Source of the DNA: an uncultured Gammaproteobacteria bacterium | GTDB taxonomy: Bacteria; Pseudomonadota; Gammaproteobacteria; Pseudomonadales; Pseudohongiellaceae | Assembly (NCBI GenBank): GCA_913061515.1 | Contig: CAJXSF010000024.1 | Span: 1 to 43,924 of the forward strand | Reading direction: 5' to 3' | DNA: 43,924 nt | Made by a program: the position numbers and the translations under genes | Shown here: positions 34,227 to 43,231 of the stretch, in pieces | How the letters are laid out: every line of letters starts with the position of its first letter | Position numbering within the stretch: the first letter of the stretch is position 1 | The notes under the pieces: generated by a model | The model's input: only the letters and a program-made list of their open reading frames with translations | Told to the model about the DNA's origin: nothing | Database searches by the model: none

Positions 34227-35177
34227 ATGACTTTTCTAACCCGTTTTTGCGTTTTGGCCCTGGCGGCTGTGCTCTGGATCCCTCTTGCTGCTACAGCAGC
34301 TCCACAGGGCTGGACTGCTTTGCTAGAACCAGCGCAATTAGCCAATATTTTGGCAGCAACCCCAGAGGTTCGAATCCTGCAAGTCACTGGCGACTACGAA
34401 GAGGGGCACATCCCTGGTGCGATTTCTGCGCCCTATGCCCAGTTCCGAGGACCACGTGAAAACCCAGGCGCAGTGAGTTCTATCGAAACTTTAACCACTA
34501 TTGTTCAGAGCTTGGGATTGAATGCAGATACTCCGGTGGTTGTAGTGCACGGAGGCAGCAATGCCGCAGATTTCGGTGCTGCTGCAAGAGTGTATTGGAC
34601 GCTGAAATCTTTGGGAATCAAGGATCTTGCTCTTCTCAACGGCGGATTTAATGCTTGGTCTTCCGCCAATCTACCGGTCAGTACACAAACCCATCGCGTT
34701 GCCGCTTCAAGTTTTCAACCGCAATGGAGCGATCAATACAGAGTTCGCACAGAGGAAGTGGAAGAGTTGGTAATGCAAAAGAGTGCGCGATTACTGGATG
34801 CACGTACGCCGGATTTTTATGAAGGGTCCACTTCTTCGACGGGCATGCCAGGCACCATTAAGGGGGCTAGCAATCTCAGCTTCAACACTTTGTTCGAAGG
34901 AAGTCGGGTCAAACCAGTCACGCAGATTAGTGAGATTCTAGCGGCACAAAGTCAGCCGAGTGCAGCGCTTACGGTATCTTTTTGTAATACAGGCCATCTG
35001 GCTGCAATCAATTGGTTTATCTTGAGTGAATTGCAAAAAGTGCCAAATACAAAGCTCTATGCAGAGAGTATGACGGAATGGAGCATGACTAGCCGTCCTA
35101 TGGATAATCAGCCTAATCGATTACGGCACTACTGGCGGATGACGACTGATTGGTTTGGGTCTCTCTTAGGGGCCTAA
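34227..35177 (+). CDS. Secreted tandem-rhodanese sulfurtransferase
   Basis: A 316-residue protein with a clear signal peptide (VLALAAVLWIPLAATAA), so it acts in the periplasm. It has two rhodanese-like domains (about 35-155 and 172-305). The second carries the active-site loop VSFCNTGHLA with Cys253. The corresponding loop of the first (VVVHGGSNAAD) has His108 in place of Cys and is probably inactive, as in thiosulfate sulfurtransferases of the SseA/TST plan. It would transfer sulfane sulfur between thiosulfate-type donors and acceptors. GAGGGAG stands before the ATG. It is followed directly by a YeeE/YedE transporter, implying coupled extracytoplasmic sulfur handling and uptake. Confidence 0.9.
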   Translation: MTFLTRFCVLALAAVLWIPLAATAAPQGWTALLEPAQLANILAATPEVRILQVTGDYEEGHIPGAISAPYAQFRGPRENPGAVSSIETLTTIVQSLGLNADTPVVVVHGGSNAADFGAAARVYWTLKSLGIKDLALLNGGFNAWSSANLPVSTQTHRVAASSFQPQWSDQYRVRTEEVEELVMQKSARLLDARTPDFYEGSTSSTGMPGTIKGASNLSFNTLFEGSRVKPVTQISEILAAQSQPSAALTVSFCNTGHLAAINWFILSELQKVPNTKLYAESMTEWSMTSRPMDNQPNRLRHYWRMTTDWFGSLLGA

Positions 35178-35198
35178 TTGGTGGGCACTAAAGGACAT

Positions 35199-36317
35199 AT
35201 GATTGCGAAGCGGCGATCAGGGCTTGTGTTTCTTTGTATTGCACTAGTTGTTGCTAGTTTTGTTGTCGCAGGCCCTCGCTCTGCCTTTCTGATGATAGTG
35301 GGGTTAGGGTTTGGTTTTGTGTTAGAAGGGCTGCGTTTTGGGTTTGCCGGGCCTTGGCGGGCGATCGTTCATGATCGCGATGGCCGTGGCCTATGTGCTC
35401 AGCTTCTTGCCATCGCGCTTAGTGCTATCGTAATTTTTCCTCTTCTTGCAGCGTTTCCAAATGAACTCAATGGTGCCTATGCCCCTATTGGGGTTGCAAT
35501 GATTGGGGCTGCGTTCGTGTTCGGTCTGTGCATGCAAATAGTGATGGGCTGCGGCTCTGGTACTTTAGTCAATGCTGGCAGCGGCAATGCGGTTGCCGCA
35601 CTCGCATTGATCGGCTTTGTGTTGGGCAGCTTTTTTGGCACTCTGCATTTGGCTTGGTGGACATCCTTAGGGTCCTTACCTATTTATACATTGCAGGGGT
35701 TGTTTGGCAATGTGTCTGGCTTGGTGGTGACGTTAGTGGGCCTATTATTCGTTGCTAGCATCACGTTTTGGCGAGCGCAGCCGGGTAAACGCTTGCCAGG
35801 GAAGCGTTTGGTCCTAGCCGCTGCGCTTTTAGCGGGGCTCGCGGTTTTGAATCTAGTGATTGCCGGGCAATCCTGGGGAGTGGTGTATGGGCTCGGATTG
35901 TGGGGTGCCAAGATCGTCACTGTCGCCGGAGTAGATTTGGCCAGTAATGGTTTCTGGGGCGCACCAGCTCATGCGATGCGTTTGCAACAGTCGATCCTGA
36001 CGGACGTGACGTCGTTGACCAATATAGGGCTAATTCTAGGTGCCTTCGTGGTGATGAGGTGGCGTAAAGAGCCGGGCCAGCAAGTGGCGCCGCTGGTCCC
36101 TGCAAGTTGGCTGATTGTGGCGCTGGCGGGGCTTGTATTGGGCTATAGCGCTAGAGTGGCTTTCGGATGCAATGTAGGGGCGTTTTTCAGTGGCATTTCA
36201 ACGGGCAGTTTGCATGGCTGGGCATGGTTTGCCGCGGCTTTTTGTGGCTCGATTATTGGGGTGAAACTGCGACCAACACTGCTTCGCACTGAGCGGATTA
36301 CGGGCGGTGCGCAATGA
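35199..36317 (+). CDS. YeeE/YedE family sulfur-compound transporter
   Basis: A 372-residue membrane protein with about ten helices, from the ATG at 35199 (AAAGGA just upstream). In-frame GTG 35181 is an alternative. The conserved cysteine motifs are FGLCMQIVMGCGSGT and ARVAFGCNVGAF, the repeats that bind thiosulfate in YeeE/TsuA. It likely imports thiosulfate or a persulfide. The rhodanese gene ends 21 nt before, and a small gene overlaps the 3' end by 4 nt. Confidence 0.93.
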   Translation: MIAKRRSGLVFLCIALVVASFVVAGPRSAFLMIVGLGFGFVLEGLRFGFAGPWRAIVHDRDGRGLCAQLLAIALSAIVIFPLLAAFPNELNGAYAPIGVAMIGAAFVFGLCMQIVMGCGSGTLVNAGSGNAVAALALIGFVLGSFFGTLHLAWWTSLGSLPIYTLQGLFGNVSGLVVTLVGLLFVASITFWRAQPGKRLPGKRLVLAAALLAGLAVLNLVIAGQSWGVVYGLGLWGAKIVTVAGVDLASNGFWGAPAHAMRLQQSILTDVTSLTNIGLILGAFVVMRWRKEPGQQVAPLVPASWLIVALAGLVLGYSARVAFGCNVGAFFSGISTGSLHGWAWFAAAFCGSIIGVKLRPTLLRTERITGGAQ

Positions 36318-36499
36318 AAAAGAATGAGAGTCTTTTGCCAAGCCGTTTAGCGGTAGGGCATTGCAGTGTTGGTTTTTTAGTGTTGCTGATGTTGCTAGAT
36401 TTTTGGCAAGCAGTGCCCATCAATCCTTATGATGCCCCAGCTCCAGTAGCATTGGGTTCTGGTGCGGCGCCAGAGGCGGCGCATTGCACAAATTTCTAG
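36314..36499 (+). CDS. Small membrane-anchored protein overlapping yeeE
   Basis: A 61-residue protein starting in an ATGA overlap with the transporter stop, so translation is coupled. It has a single hydrophobic helix (about 17-32, VGHCSVGFLVLLMLLDFW) and a Pro/Ala-rich tail containing a second Cys near the end (HCTNF). I recognise no family. Position suggests an accessory subunit of the sulfur transporter, with the two Cys as possible sulfur-handling residues. Its stop overlaps the end of rsuA from the other strand by 4 nt. Confidence 0.6.
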   Translation: MKKNESLLPSRLAVGHCSVGFLVLLMLLDFWQAVPINPYDAPAPVALGSGAAPEAAHCTNF

Positions 36500-37191
36500 A
36501 TTTCATCCGCGCTGAGAGCTCGGTATTGTCCCGGTTTAAGCGTTGGATCCAGCTGTATTTTTCCGATTGAGGTGCGATGTAGCTCAAGCACAGGGTTGCG
36601 GAATCGCCCAAACATTCTTTTGATTTGATGATAGCGGCCTTCGGTGAGTGTTACTCGCGCTAAGGTGGGCTCTAGAATTTCTAAGTGGGCAGGAAGCGTG
36701 ACAACATCTTCAAAGGGAAAGTGAATGCCTTTGGAGAATGCCTCAACACATTCTGTGCCGATCTCGTGTTTTACTCTGACTAGATAGGTTTTTTCGACAT
36801 GTTGGCCTGGGCTCATTAACGCGTTTGACCATTCGCCATCATTGCTCAGTAACAGCAGGCCGGTGGAGTTCTTATCGAGCCTCCCCACGATGTGCAGCCT
36901 GGAATGCAGTGCGCTAGGCAGCAAGGACATGACTGTGGTTTGTTCAGCATCTTTCGTGGCGCTCAAAATGCCAGCCGGTTTGTGCAGCATTAAATAGCGT
37001 GCTGCGTGGTCTTGTAGTACTCGATCTTCAAGCGTCACGCGAGTGAAGCGGGTGATGATGGTGTCGCAGTCGCGAGCAGGTTGTCCGTCTAGGTGTACTT
37101 TTCCTGTGGCCAGCAGTGGCTTAACGGCTCTGCGATTGATTTGCAAAGCAGTTGCTAAAAAGCGATCGAGACGTGTTTTATAAGCAGGCAT
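36496..37191 (-). CDS. rsuA: 16S rRNA pseudouridine(516) synthase RsuA
   Basis: A 231-residue enzyme with an N-terminal S4 RNA-binding domain (about 5-50: RLDRFLATALQINRRAVKPLLATGKV) and a pseudouridine synthase domain. The catalytic motif is GRLDKNSTGLLLLSNDG with Asp106, and the C-terminal ARVTLTEGRYHQIKRMFGR is the RsuA-family signature. It converts U516 of 16S rRNA to pseudouridine in E. coli. It stands alone and convergent to the sulfur operon. Confidence 0.93.
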   Translation of the reverse strand: MPAYKTRLDRFLATALQINRRAVKPLLATGKVHLDGQPARDCDTIITRFTRVTLEDRVLQDHAARYLMLHKPAGILSATKDAEQTTVMSLLPSALHSRLHIVGRLDKNSTGLLLLSNDGEWSNALMSPGQHVEKTYLVRVKHEIGTECVEAFSKGIHFPFEDVVTLPAHLEILEPTLARVTLTEGRYHQIKRMFGRFRNPVLELHRTSIGKIQLDPTLKPGQYRALSADEI

Positions 37192-37230
37192 AAAGCTTAT
37201 CTTAGCAAGGGGTGCTTGCTATGGCTTGGT

Positions 37231-37572
37231 CTAGGATTTTTTGACGAATTCGGATTTGAGTTTCATTGCGCCAATGCCGTCGATTTTGCAGTCAATATCG
37301 TGGTCGCCCTCGACTAAGCGAATATTTTTCACTTTGGTGCCAACCTTAACAACTGCTGATGATCCCTTAACTTTCAGATCTTTGATGACGGTAACGCTGT
37401 CGCCATCTTGCAAGGGGTTGCCGTTGGAATCGGTGATCGTGGTGGTCTCGTCTTGCGTTTCGAGCATGTCGGCGGCAGACCACTCATGGGCGCATTCAGG
37501 GCATATGTATATTGCACTGCTTTCATACGTGTATTCGCTCGCGCATTTGGGGCAAGGGGGTAAACTACTCAT
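37231..37572 (-). CDS. yjdM: YjdM (PhnA-family) zinc-ribbon protein
   Basis: A 113-residue protein with an N-terminal zinc ribbon (CPKC at 8-11 and CPEC at 24-27) and a C-terminal SH3-like domain: [25 protein letters not shown] and [20 protein letters not shown]. Often misnamed alkylphosphonate or phosphonoacetate hydrolase; the real PhnA hydrolase is unrelated. The function is unknown. Confidence 0.95.
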   Translation of the reverse strand: MSSLPPCPKCASEYTYESSAIYICPECAHEWSAADMLETQDETTTITDSNGNPLQDGDSVTVIKDLKVKGSSAVVKVGTKVKNIRLVEGDHDIDCKIDGIGAMKLKSEFVKKS

Positions 37573-37709
37573 GGTTCTACTCTAGGGCTTTAATGTCGGG
37601 CGCGATAGTGCCGTAGCAGGACTGGAATGTCTAGTTGCTATCCTTGGCGGCGAAGAGCTTCAATTATCACTGAGATCTATTTTTAACTGGGTCTCGTAGC
37701 AATATATCT

Positions 37710-37715
37710 TATAAT
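37710..37715 (+). promoter_or_regulatory. Possible -10 element upstream of the cytochrome gene
   Basis: A perfect TATAAT lies 38 nt before the ATG at 37753. No good -35 is visible at 16-18 nt, so an activator may be needed if it is used. Confidence 0.35.
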
Positions 37716-37752
37716 GCAATGGCGCAATATTTATTAATCTTGAGGATATTCT

Positions 37753-38286
37753 ATGCAATTATCATTTTTGAAGAAGTCAGTCCTGCTTGGCTCGGCGTTA
37801 TTGTTGGCAAGCCAGGCGTTTACAGCGGACACCAGCAAACAATTGGAGATTACAGACGATTCCTTCGACTGCCTTGGTGCAATGACAAAAGTAGGGGAAT
37901 TTTTTGTCGCAAATCTGTTGGGAGATTTGGACGCAACCATTGCTATTGCTAGCTCTAGTGAAGGTGGACGTTATCCTGCTGGGTCTATGGTGTCGTTGAT
38001 TCCGTCCGAAGTGATGGTGAAACATCAGGAGGGATGGAACCCAGAAACTAACGATTGGGAGTTTTTTGAGTTGAGTGTTTCCTCAACTGGTAGCAAAATA
38101 GCAGTTCGTGGGACGACTGAGGTGATAAACCAATTTGGTGGCAATTGTTTTGGGTGCCATCAACTAGCTCGTCCCGAGTGGGACCTCATTTGTGGCACTG
38201 ACCATGGGTGCGCTCCACTTCCACTAAGCCGTGAGCAAATACACGGTATTCAAAGCGGCGATCCACGTTGCGAAATGAAAGAATGA
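37753..38286 (+). CDS. Periplasmic mono-haem cytochrome-like protein
   Basis: A 177-residue protein with a signal peptide (SVLLGSALLLASQAFTA) and one c-type haem motif CFGCH (Cys132, Cys135, His136) in an unusual C-terminal position. The body (about 40-125) reads as a beta-rich domain with KVGEFFVANLLGDL and DWEFFELSVSSTGSKIAVRG, which loosely recalls cytochrome P460-like proteins. Further cysteines (147, 153, 173) lie after the haem site. GAGGA precedes the ATG. It is 138 nt upstream of a PQQ dehydrogenase on the same strand and might accept its electrons (inference). Confidence 0.75.
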   Translation: MQLSFLKKSVLLGSALLLASQAFTADTSKQLEITDDSFDCLGAMTKVGEFFVANLLGDLDATIAIASSSEGGRYPAGSMVSLIPSEVMVKHQEGWNPETNDWEFFELSVSSTGSKIAVRGTTEVINQFGGNCFGCHQLARPEWDLICGTDHGCAPLPLSREQIHGIQSGDPRCEMKE

Positions 38287-38424
38287 GCTAACACTGCTTG
38301 TAGCGTTAGTGGGGCTGGTTATTGCGACTAGCTCCCTAATATCGCCTGTTTGTTAGGGCACAAACCCAGTATTATCCCGCGCTGCAAGAGTTTTACTAGA
38401 AATCGACAAGTAAGGAGAGAGTAC

Positions 38425-40620
38425 GTGTCAAGATTATCAGTATTCCTACTTTTGAGCCTTTGCGGTATCGCTAGTGCTAACGCGCAAGATGCGAATGTCT
38501 CAAGAGGTCAAGAAGTGTTTCAAGCCGAATGTTCCCGTTGTCATGTGCCGGTGGAGATGGATGCCCGGTTACGTGGGAATTGGTTAGGCCGCAGCGGCGG
38601 TGAGCTTTATAACCTTATTCGTACTACGATGCCTGCGGAAACGCCGGGCTCACTCACCAACGAACAATACCTTGATGTGACGGCGTTCATTTTGTCTGCG
38701 GGCCATGTCCCTGTGCCTGGCGGCCAAGTTAGCCTTGCCGAGTTAGAAACCTTGACCATTACGCCCGCAGCGGTAGAAGAGTCGAACGCTGATAGCTTTG
38801 AGTGGACTCATTTTAATGGGACGGAACACGCGAATCGCTACGCACCGCTGGACCAGATCGATGCGAGCAATGTTCAAGATCTAGAGATTGCTTGGATGTT
38901 TAACACGGCTTCTTTTGGTCCGTCACCTGAAGCCTTTAGTGTGACAACGCCATTGATGGTGAATGGCAGTGTTTTTGTAACCGCTGGGGCGACACGTAAT
39001 GTCGTGTCATTGGATGCAGAAACAGGGCAGATTCAGTGGATGTGGCGGCCTAACGAAGGCGCTCGCTTCGACGCGGCACCACGAAAAGGCTCTGGTAAAG
39101 GGTTGACCTATTACAACGACAACGGTCGAGACGTGATTTTTGTGATCACACCCGGTTACTTCTTAGTGGCGTTGGATGCCAATACTGGCGATGAGATCGA
39201 GACTTTCGGCGAAGCCGGGTGGGTCGATCTGCAGCAAGGGCTTCGTCTTGGGCCTGGCCGTGATGATATTGATATCGGAATGTCTTTCATGCCGATGGCC
39301 ATCGATGGCGTTGTGATCACGGGTGCTGCGCACTTAGTGGGCATGCGTCCAGTGTCTGCCAGCAATGTGAAAGGCGATGTTAGAGCCTTTGATGCAAGTA
39401 CCGGTGAGTTGCTCTGGACATTCAAAACCATCCCTGAACCGGGCGAGCCTGGATACGAAACTTGGCTATCGGGTGCAGATTATACGGGCAATGCTGGGGT
39501 ATGGGCACCGATGTCGGCCGATGAAGAGCTGGGCGTAGTGTACTTGCCTGTTGAGTCGGCCACTGGTGACCGTTATGGTGGTGACCGCCCTGGTAATAAT
39601 CTCTACGCGAGCTCTACTGTCGCAGTCGACTACAAGACGGGCGAGAAAGTTTGGCACTTCCAGACCACCCATCATGATATATGGGACTGGGATACCCCTT
39701 CTGCGCCAATTCTAGCGACACTTCCAAGTGGTAAGCGCGCGTTGATTCAAACTCTGAAACAGTCGCACTTATTCACGTTTGATCCAGCCACCGGTGAGCC
39801 GCTTTTCCCAATTGAAGAGCGTCCGGTTCCACAAACGGATGTGCCTGGTGAGTGGACGGCGGCAACACAACCGTTTCCAACGAAACCCTTGCCGTACGAC
39901 AGACAAGGCTTTGGCGAGGACGACTTGGTCGACTTTACTCCAGAGATCTTGGCGCTAGCAAAAGAGGCCGCTTCAAAGTTCCGTTTTAGCACGTCGGTGT
40001 TTACGCCACCGTCGCTGTTTAACGACCCTAAAGATGGAACGCAGGGGACGCTGCATTTACCTTCCTCTACGGGCGGGTCAAACTGGGAAGGTGCGGCTTA
40101 TGACCCAGAGACTGGCATGTTGTATGTGCCATCGCGAACCGCTACTAGCGTGCTTTCGTTAACAAACGAACCAGATGTCTCAACTGTTGACTATATTCAG
40201 GGGGGGAGTCGCACGCCATCGGTCGATGGTATTCCTCTAGTGAAACCTCCTTATGGTCGTATTACTGCCATCGATATGAGTTCCGGTGATCACGTTTGGG
40301 CCATCCCCAATGGTGATACGCCAGAGGCAATCAAAAACCACCCATTGCTAAAAGGCGTGGATATTGGGCGTACAGGCAAGCCGACGCGTTCTGGTCTTGT
40401 CCTTACAAAGACCTTATTGTTTGCCGGTGAAGGCCCCGGTGGCGAGAATGCGCTTTGGGCATTTGATAAAGTCAGCGGCGATATCGTTGCGAAGCTGATG
40501 ATGCCTGGAACTGTCACTGGGGTACCAATGACATATATGTATAATGGCAAGCAGTATTTGGTCATGTCTGTCAGCTCACGAGGAGAAGCAGCTCGTATTG
40601 TTGCTCTGGCATTGCCATAG
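38425..40620 (+). CDS. PQQ-dependent dehydrogenase with N-terminal cytochrome c domain
   Basis: A 731-residue periplasmic quinohaemoprotein. The GTG at 38425 is chosen because AAGGAGAG lies 6-7 nt before it and it opens a signal peptide (LSVFLLLSLCGIASANAQ); upstream in-frame residues are not signal-like. The cytochrome domain has CSRCH (Cys36, Cys39, His40) and a Met in RTTMPAETPG as likely axial ligand. The rest is an eight-bladed PQQ propeller with blade motifs such as SLDAETGQIQWMW, AFDASTGELLWTF and VDYKTGEKVWHFQ, plus the conserved HHDIWDWDTPSAP segment. Such enzymes oxidise alcohols, aldoses or related substrates and pass electrons to cytochrome c or quinone. Here the order cytochrome-then-PQQ is reversed compared with classical quinohaemoprotein alcohol dehydrogenases, where the cytochrome is C-terminal. 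No PQQ synthesis genes are in the window. Confidence 0.92.
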   Translation: MSRLSVFLLLSLCGIASANAQDANVSRGQEVFQAECSRCHVPVEMDARLRGNWLGRSGGELYNLIRTTMPAETPGSLTNEQYLDVTAFILSAGHVPVPGGQVSLAELETLTITPAAVEESNADSFEWTHFNGTEHANRYAPLDQIDASNVQDLEIAWMFNTASFGPSPEAFSVTTPLMVNGSVFVTAGATRNVVSLDAETGQIQWMWRPNEGARFDAAPRKGSGKGLTYYNDNGRDVIFVITPGYFLVALDANTGDEIETFGEAGWVDLQQGLRLGPGRDDIDIGMSFMPMAIDGVVITGAAHLVGMRPVSASNVKGDVRAFDASTGELLWTFKTIPEPGEPGYETWLSGADYTGNAGVWAPMSADEELGVVYLPVESATGDRYGGDRPGNNLYASSTVAVDYKTGEKVWHFQTTHHDIWDWDTPSAPILATLPSGKRALIQTLKQSHLFTFDPATGEPLFPIEERPVPQTDVPGEWTAATQPFPTKPLPYDRQGFGEDDLVDFTPEILALAKEAASKFRFSTSVFTPPSLFNDPKDGTQGTLHLPSSTGGSNWEGAAYDPETGMLYVPSRTATSVLSLTNEPDVSTVDYIQGGSRTPSVDGIPLVKPPYGRITAIDMSSGDHVWAIPNGDTPEAIKNHPLLKGVDIGRTGKPTRSGLVLTKTLLFAGEGPGGENALWAFDKVSGDIVAKLMMPGTVTGVPMTYMYNGKQYLVMSVSSRGEAARIVALALP

Positions 40621-40630
40621 TTATACCGGC

Positions 40631-40656
40631 GCGAGTAAGGGGAAACCCTTGCTCGC
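40631..40656 (+). terminator. 11-bp hairpin with GAAA tetraloop after the PQQ dehydrogenase
   Basis: GCGAGTAAGGG (40631-40641) pairs with CCCTTGCTCGC (40646-40656), with one G-U pair, around a GNRA loop. There is no U-tract after it. It may weaken read-through into lemA or protect the 3' end of the upstream mRNA. Confidence 0.55.
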
Positions 40657-40680
40657 ATCACCCTATCTCAAGGAGGCGTC

Positions 40681-41277
40681 ATGAGTGTTACAATGATCGT
40701 TGTATTAGCCCTTATAGCTGCAGTATTTCTCTATGCTATTGCGATTTACAATCAGCTCGTTAGTCTTCGAAATCGCTATCAAAACGCCTTCGCGCAGATT
40801 GAGGTGCAGCTTAAGCGCCGCTACGATTTAATTCCCAATTTAGTTGAAACAGCCAAAGCCTATATGGGGCACGAGCGTGAAACGTTGGAAGCGGTCATTG
40901 CTGCTCGTAACGCAGCCGCAAATGGTCTTGCAGCCGCAGCAGCCAATCCAGGCAACGCTTCGGCTATGACTGATCTTGCGGGCAAGGAAGGGGCGCTAGG
41001 GGCTGCTCTAGGGCGTTTGAATGTCGTTATGGAAGCCTACCCTGATCTTAAAGCCAATCAAAACATGATGCAGGTAAGCGAAGAGTTAACTAGTACTGAG
41101 AACAAAGTCGCTTTTGCTCGTCAGTCCTTCAATGACCAAGTCATGATGTACAACACCTACAAACAATCATTCCCACCGGTGGTATTTGCAGGGATGTTCG
41201 GCCATAGCGAAGACGCGTCATTGTTGCAGTTTGCAGATAGTGAACAGATTCAAGAAGCGCCAAAGGTATCATTTTAA
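40681..41277 (+). CDS. lemA: LemA family protein
   Basis: A 198-residue protein with one N-terminal membrane helix (VTMIVVLALIAAVFLYAIAIY) followed by a helical domain. The signature LVSLRNRYQNAFAQIEVQLKRRYDLIPNLVETAKAYMGHERETL is diagnostic of LemA. Function is unclear; it often sits beside an HtpX/M48-type protease, as here. AAGGAGG precedes the ATG. Confidence 0.96.
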   Translation: MSVTMIVVLALIAAVFLYAIAIYNQLVSLRNRYQNAFAQIEVQLKRRYDLIPNLVETAKAYMGHERETLEAVIAARNAAANGLAAAAANPGNASAMTDLAGKEGALGAALGRLNVVMEAYPDLKANQNMMQVSEELTSTENKVAFARQSFNDQVMMYNTYKQSFPPVVFAGMFGHSEDASLLQFADSEQIQEAPKVSF

Positions 41278-41298
41278 GCATAACTAGAGAGCGCGATA

Positions 41299-43209
41299 AT
41301 GGATTTTTTCCGATCACAGGACATTGCCCGTAAGAACACGGTCAGGCTTGTGGGCTTGTTCGCGCTCTCGTTGATTAGCCTAATTGCCATCACCAATATC
41401 TTCATTCTCTTTGCCCTTGGGGCATTTGCCGAAACCATCAATGTGCCAATGTTTCAGCGCATTGATTGGCGGCTTTTCGCCTATGTCAGTGTGGCAATTC
41501 TCGCCATTGTCGGTTTCGGTTCGTTGTATAAACTCATTAGCCTTTCCGGTGGTGGTGCGCGCATTGCTGAGATGATGCAAGGGCGCTTGCTTGTGAATGG
41601 CAGTGACGACCTAGATGAGCAGCGGATACTGAATGTTGTTGAAGAAATGGCGATCGCTTCAGGCACGCCAGTGCCACCGGTGTATTTGCTCGAAGAGGAC
41701 GCGATCAACGCGTTTGCTGCGGGATACAATACCAATGATGCGGTAATTGGAATTACCCGTGGTGCCATTAAGAATTTAAGTCGCGATGAACTTCAAGGGG
41801 TAGTTGCCCACGAGTTTAGTCATATTTTGCATGGCGATATGCGTCTCAATATTCGTCTGATCGGTATCTTGCACGGCATCATGGTGCTGGGAATCATCGG
41901 TTATTATTTGATTCGCACCACAGGGCATTCAAGGCGCTCAAAAGATGGCAATCAGCTTGCCGTCGTTGGCATTGGGCTGTTGATCATTGGTTATGCCGGG
42001 ACTTTTTTTGGAAATTTGATTAAGGCGGCGGTAAGTCGGCAACGCGAATTTCTAGCCGATGCCTCCGCAGTGCAGTACACCCGTAACCCCGATGGCATCG
42101 CAGATGCATTGAAACGCATCGGGGCAAATGCGTCTGGGTCTATATTGGAAAACCCTGGTGCCGCAGAGATTAGTCATTCCTTGTTCGGCAATGGCGTGCG
42201 GCGTTCATTCAATTCGCTATTCGCCACCCATCCACCATTAGAGAAGCGCATCAAGAAAATTCAACCACAGTGGGATGGCAGTTACGACTTACCGCAGCGC
42301 GAACTTAGAGAGCCCGCGAGAGCGAATAGCCAACAGCAATCTACCGCCTCTGGCCCACAAGCGATGAGTGCCTTAAGTGCACTCGCCCTAATCGACTCGC
42401 TTATGGCGCAATCGGGAAATGTCCACGAGGCAAACCTAGACCAAGCAAAGCATATTCTGGCAAGTATTCCTGAGGAGCTTATTGAAGCTGCACGTGACCC
42501 CTTCAGTGCTAGAGCGATTATTTATCTCTTATTGTTAGACGCCAGCGATGAGCAACGGGATCAACAATTGCTTGCACTGCAACAATCGGCAGATCCGGAA
42601 GTATTTGAAGCCTTACAAGCATTGGTGTCGAAACAGTTACATGTCCAGGAAGAGTTTCGATTGCCTTTGGTCAATGTATGTCTTCCCGTACTGCGTCAAT
42701 TAAGTTCCATGCAATTTAAGAAATTCAAAGAGAATTTGCAGGTGCTGATTCAAAGCGATGGCCGAACTAGTTTGTGGGAATGGGCGTTGCAGCGAGTGGT
42801 ATTGCACCAGCTAGAGGCGGTGTTTGCACCTCAGAACAAATTGCATCATACGAGTCATCGTTCCATAAAACATTTGGCGGCAGAGTGTCAGTTGATTTTG
42901 GCGTTTGTCCTGAAGGCAGGGCGTACTGACAATGTAGATGAAAGCGCTATTTATCAAGAAGCCTTGAAGATGTTAGAGATCGAACCTGCGTCTGTGCCAG
43001 CGCGAGAGTCAATGAGCATCTCGCAAATCAATGCAGCACTCGATACGTTGGTACACCTAAAACCCCTGCAAAAACCGGCATTTTTAAAAGCCTGTGCCAT
43101 CATTATCGCTGCTGATGGTGTGGCGAGTACACAGGAGCTAGAAGTCTTCAGGGCGATAGCAGCGACTCTGGATTGTCCTATCCCCCCAATACCTCTTCAG
43201 ACAGCCTAA
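41299..43209 (+). CDS. M48 family membrane metalloprotease with TerB-like C-terminal region
   Basis: A 636-residue protein. Two N-terminal helices (about 18-42 and 60-80) precede an HtpX-like catalytic domain with VVAHEFSH (His171, Glu172, His175) and the third ligand in RQREFLADASA (Glu250). Two more helices lie near 186-206 and 222-240. The first about 340 residues match the LemA-partner M48 proteases; the remaining 290 are cytoplasmic-looking. The end, FLKACAIIIAADGVASTQELEVFRAIAATLDCP, resembles a TerB-type helical domain. It probably degrades misfolded membrane proteins or processes specific targets together with LemA, encoded 22 nt upstream. Confidence 0.92.
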   Translation: MDFFRSQDIARKNTVRLVGLFALSLISLIAITNIFILFALGAFAETINVPMFQRIDWRLFAYVSVAILAIVGFGSLYKLISLSGGGARIAEMMQGRLLVNGSDDLDEQRILNVVEEMAIASGTPVPPVYLLEEDAINAFAAGYNTNDAVIGITRGAIKNLSRDELQGVVAHEFSHILHGDMRLNIRLIGILHGIMVLGIIGYYLIRTTGHSRRSKDGNQLAVVGIGLLIIGYAGTFFGNLIKAAVSRQREFLADASAVQYTRNPDGIADALKRIGANASGSILENPGAAEISHSLFGNGVRRSFNSLFATHPPLEKRIKKIQPQWDGSYDLPQRELREPARANSQQQSTASGPQAMSALSALALIDSLMAQSGNVHEANLDQAKHILASIPEELIEAARDPFSARAIIYLLLLDASDEQRDQQLLALQQSADPEVFEALQALVSKQLHVQEEFRLPLVNVCLPVLRQLSSMQFKKFKENLQVLIQSDGRTSLWEWALQRVVLHQLEAVFAPQNKLHHTSHRSIKHLAAECQLILAFVLKAGRTDNVDESAIYQEALKMLEIEPASVPARESMSISQINAALDTLVHLKPLQKPAFLKACAIIIAADGVASTQELEVFRAIAATLDCPIPPIPLQTA

Positions 43210-43231
43210 GCTCCTGTGCTTGCGTTGTAAA

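Noticed and set aside
34367..34377. GGTTCGAATCC, the T-loop sequence of a tRNA
   Set aside because: It lies inside the rhodanese coding sequence and no acceptor stem, D-arm or anticodon arm surrounds it.
37231..37572. Phosphonoacetate hydrolase (PhnA) function
   Set aside because: The zinc-ribbon plus SH3-like layout is YjdM; the name is a known annotation carry-over.
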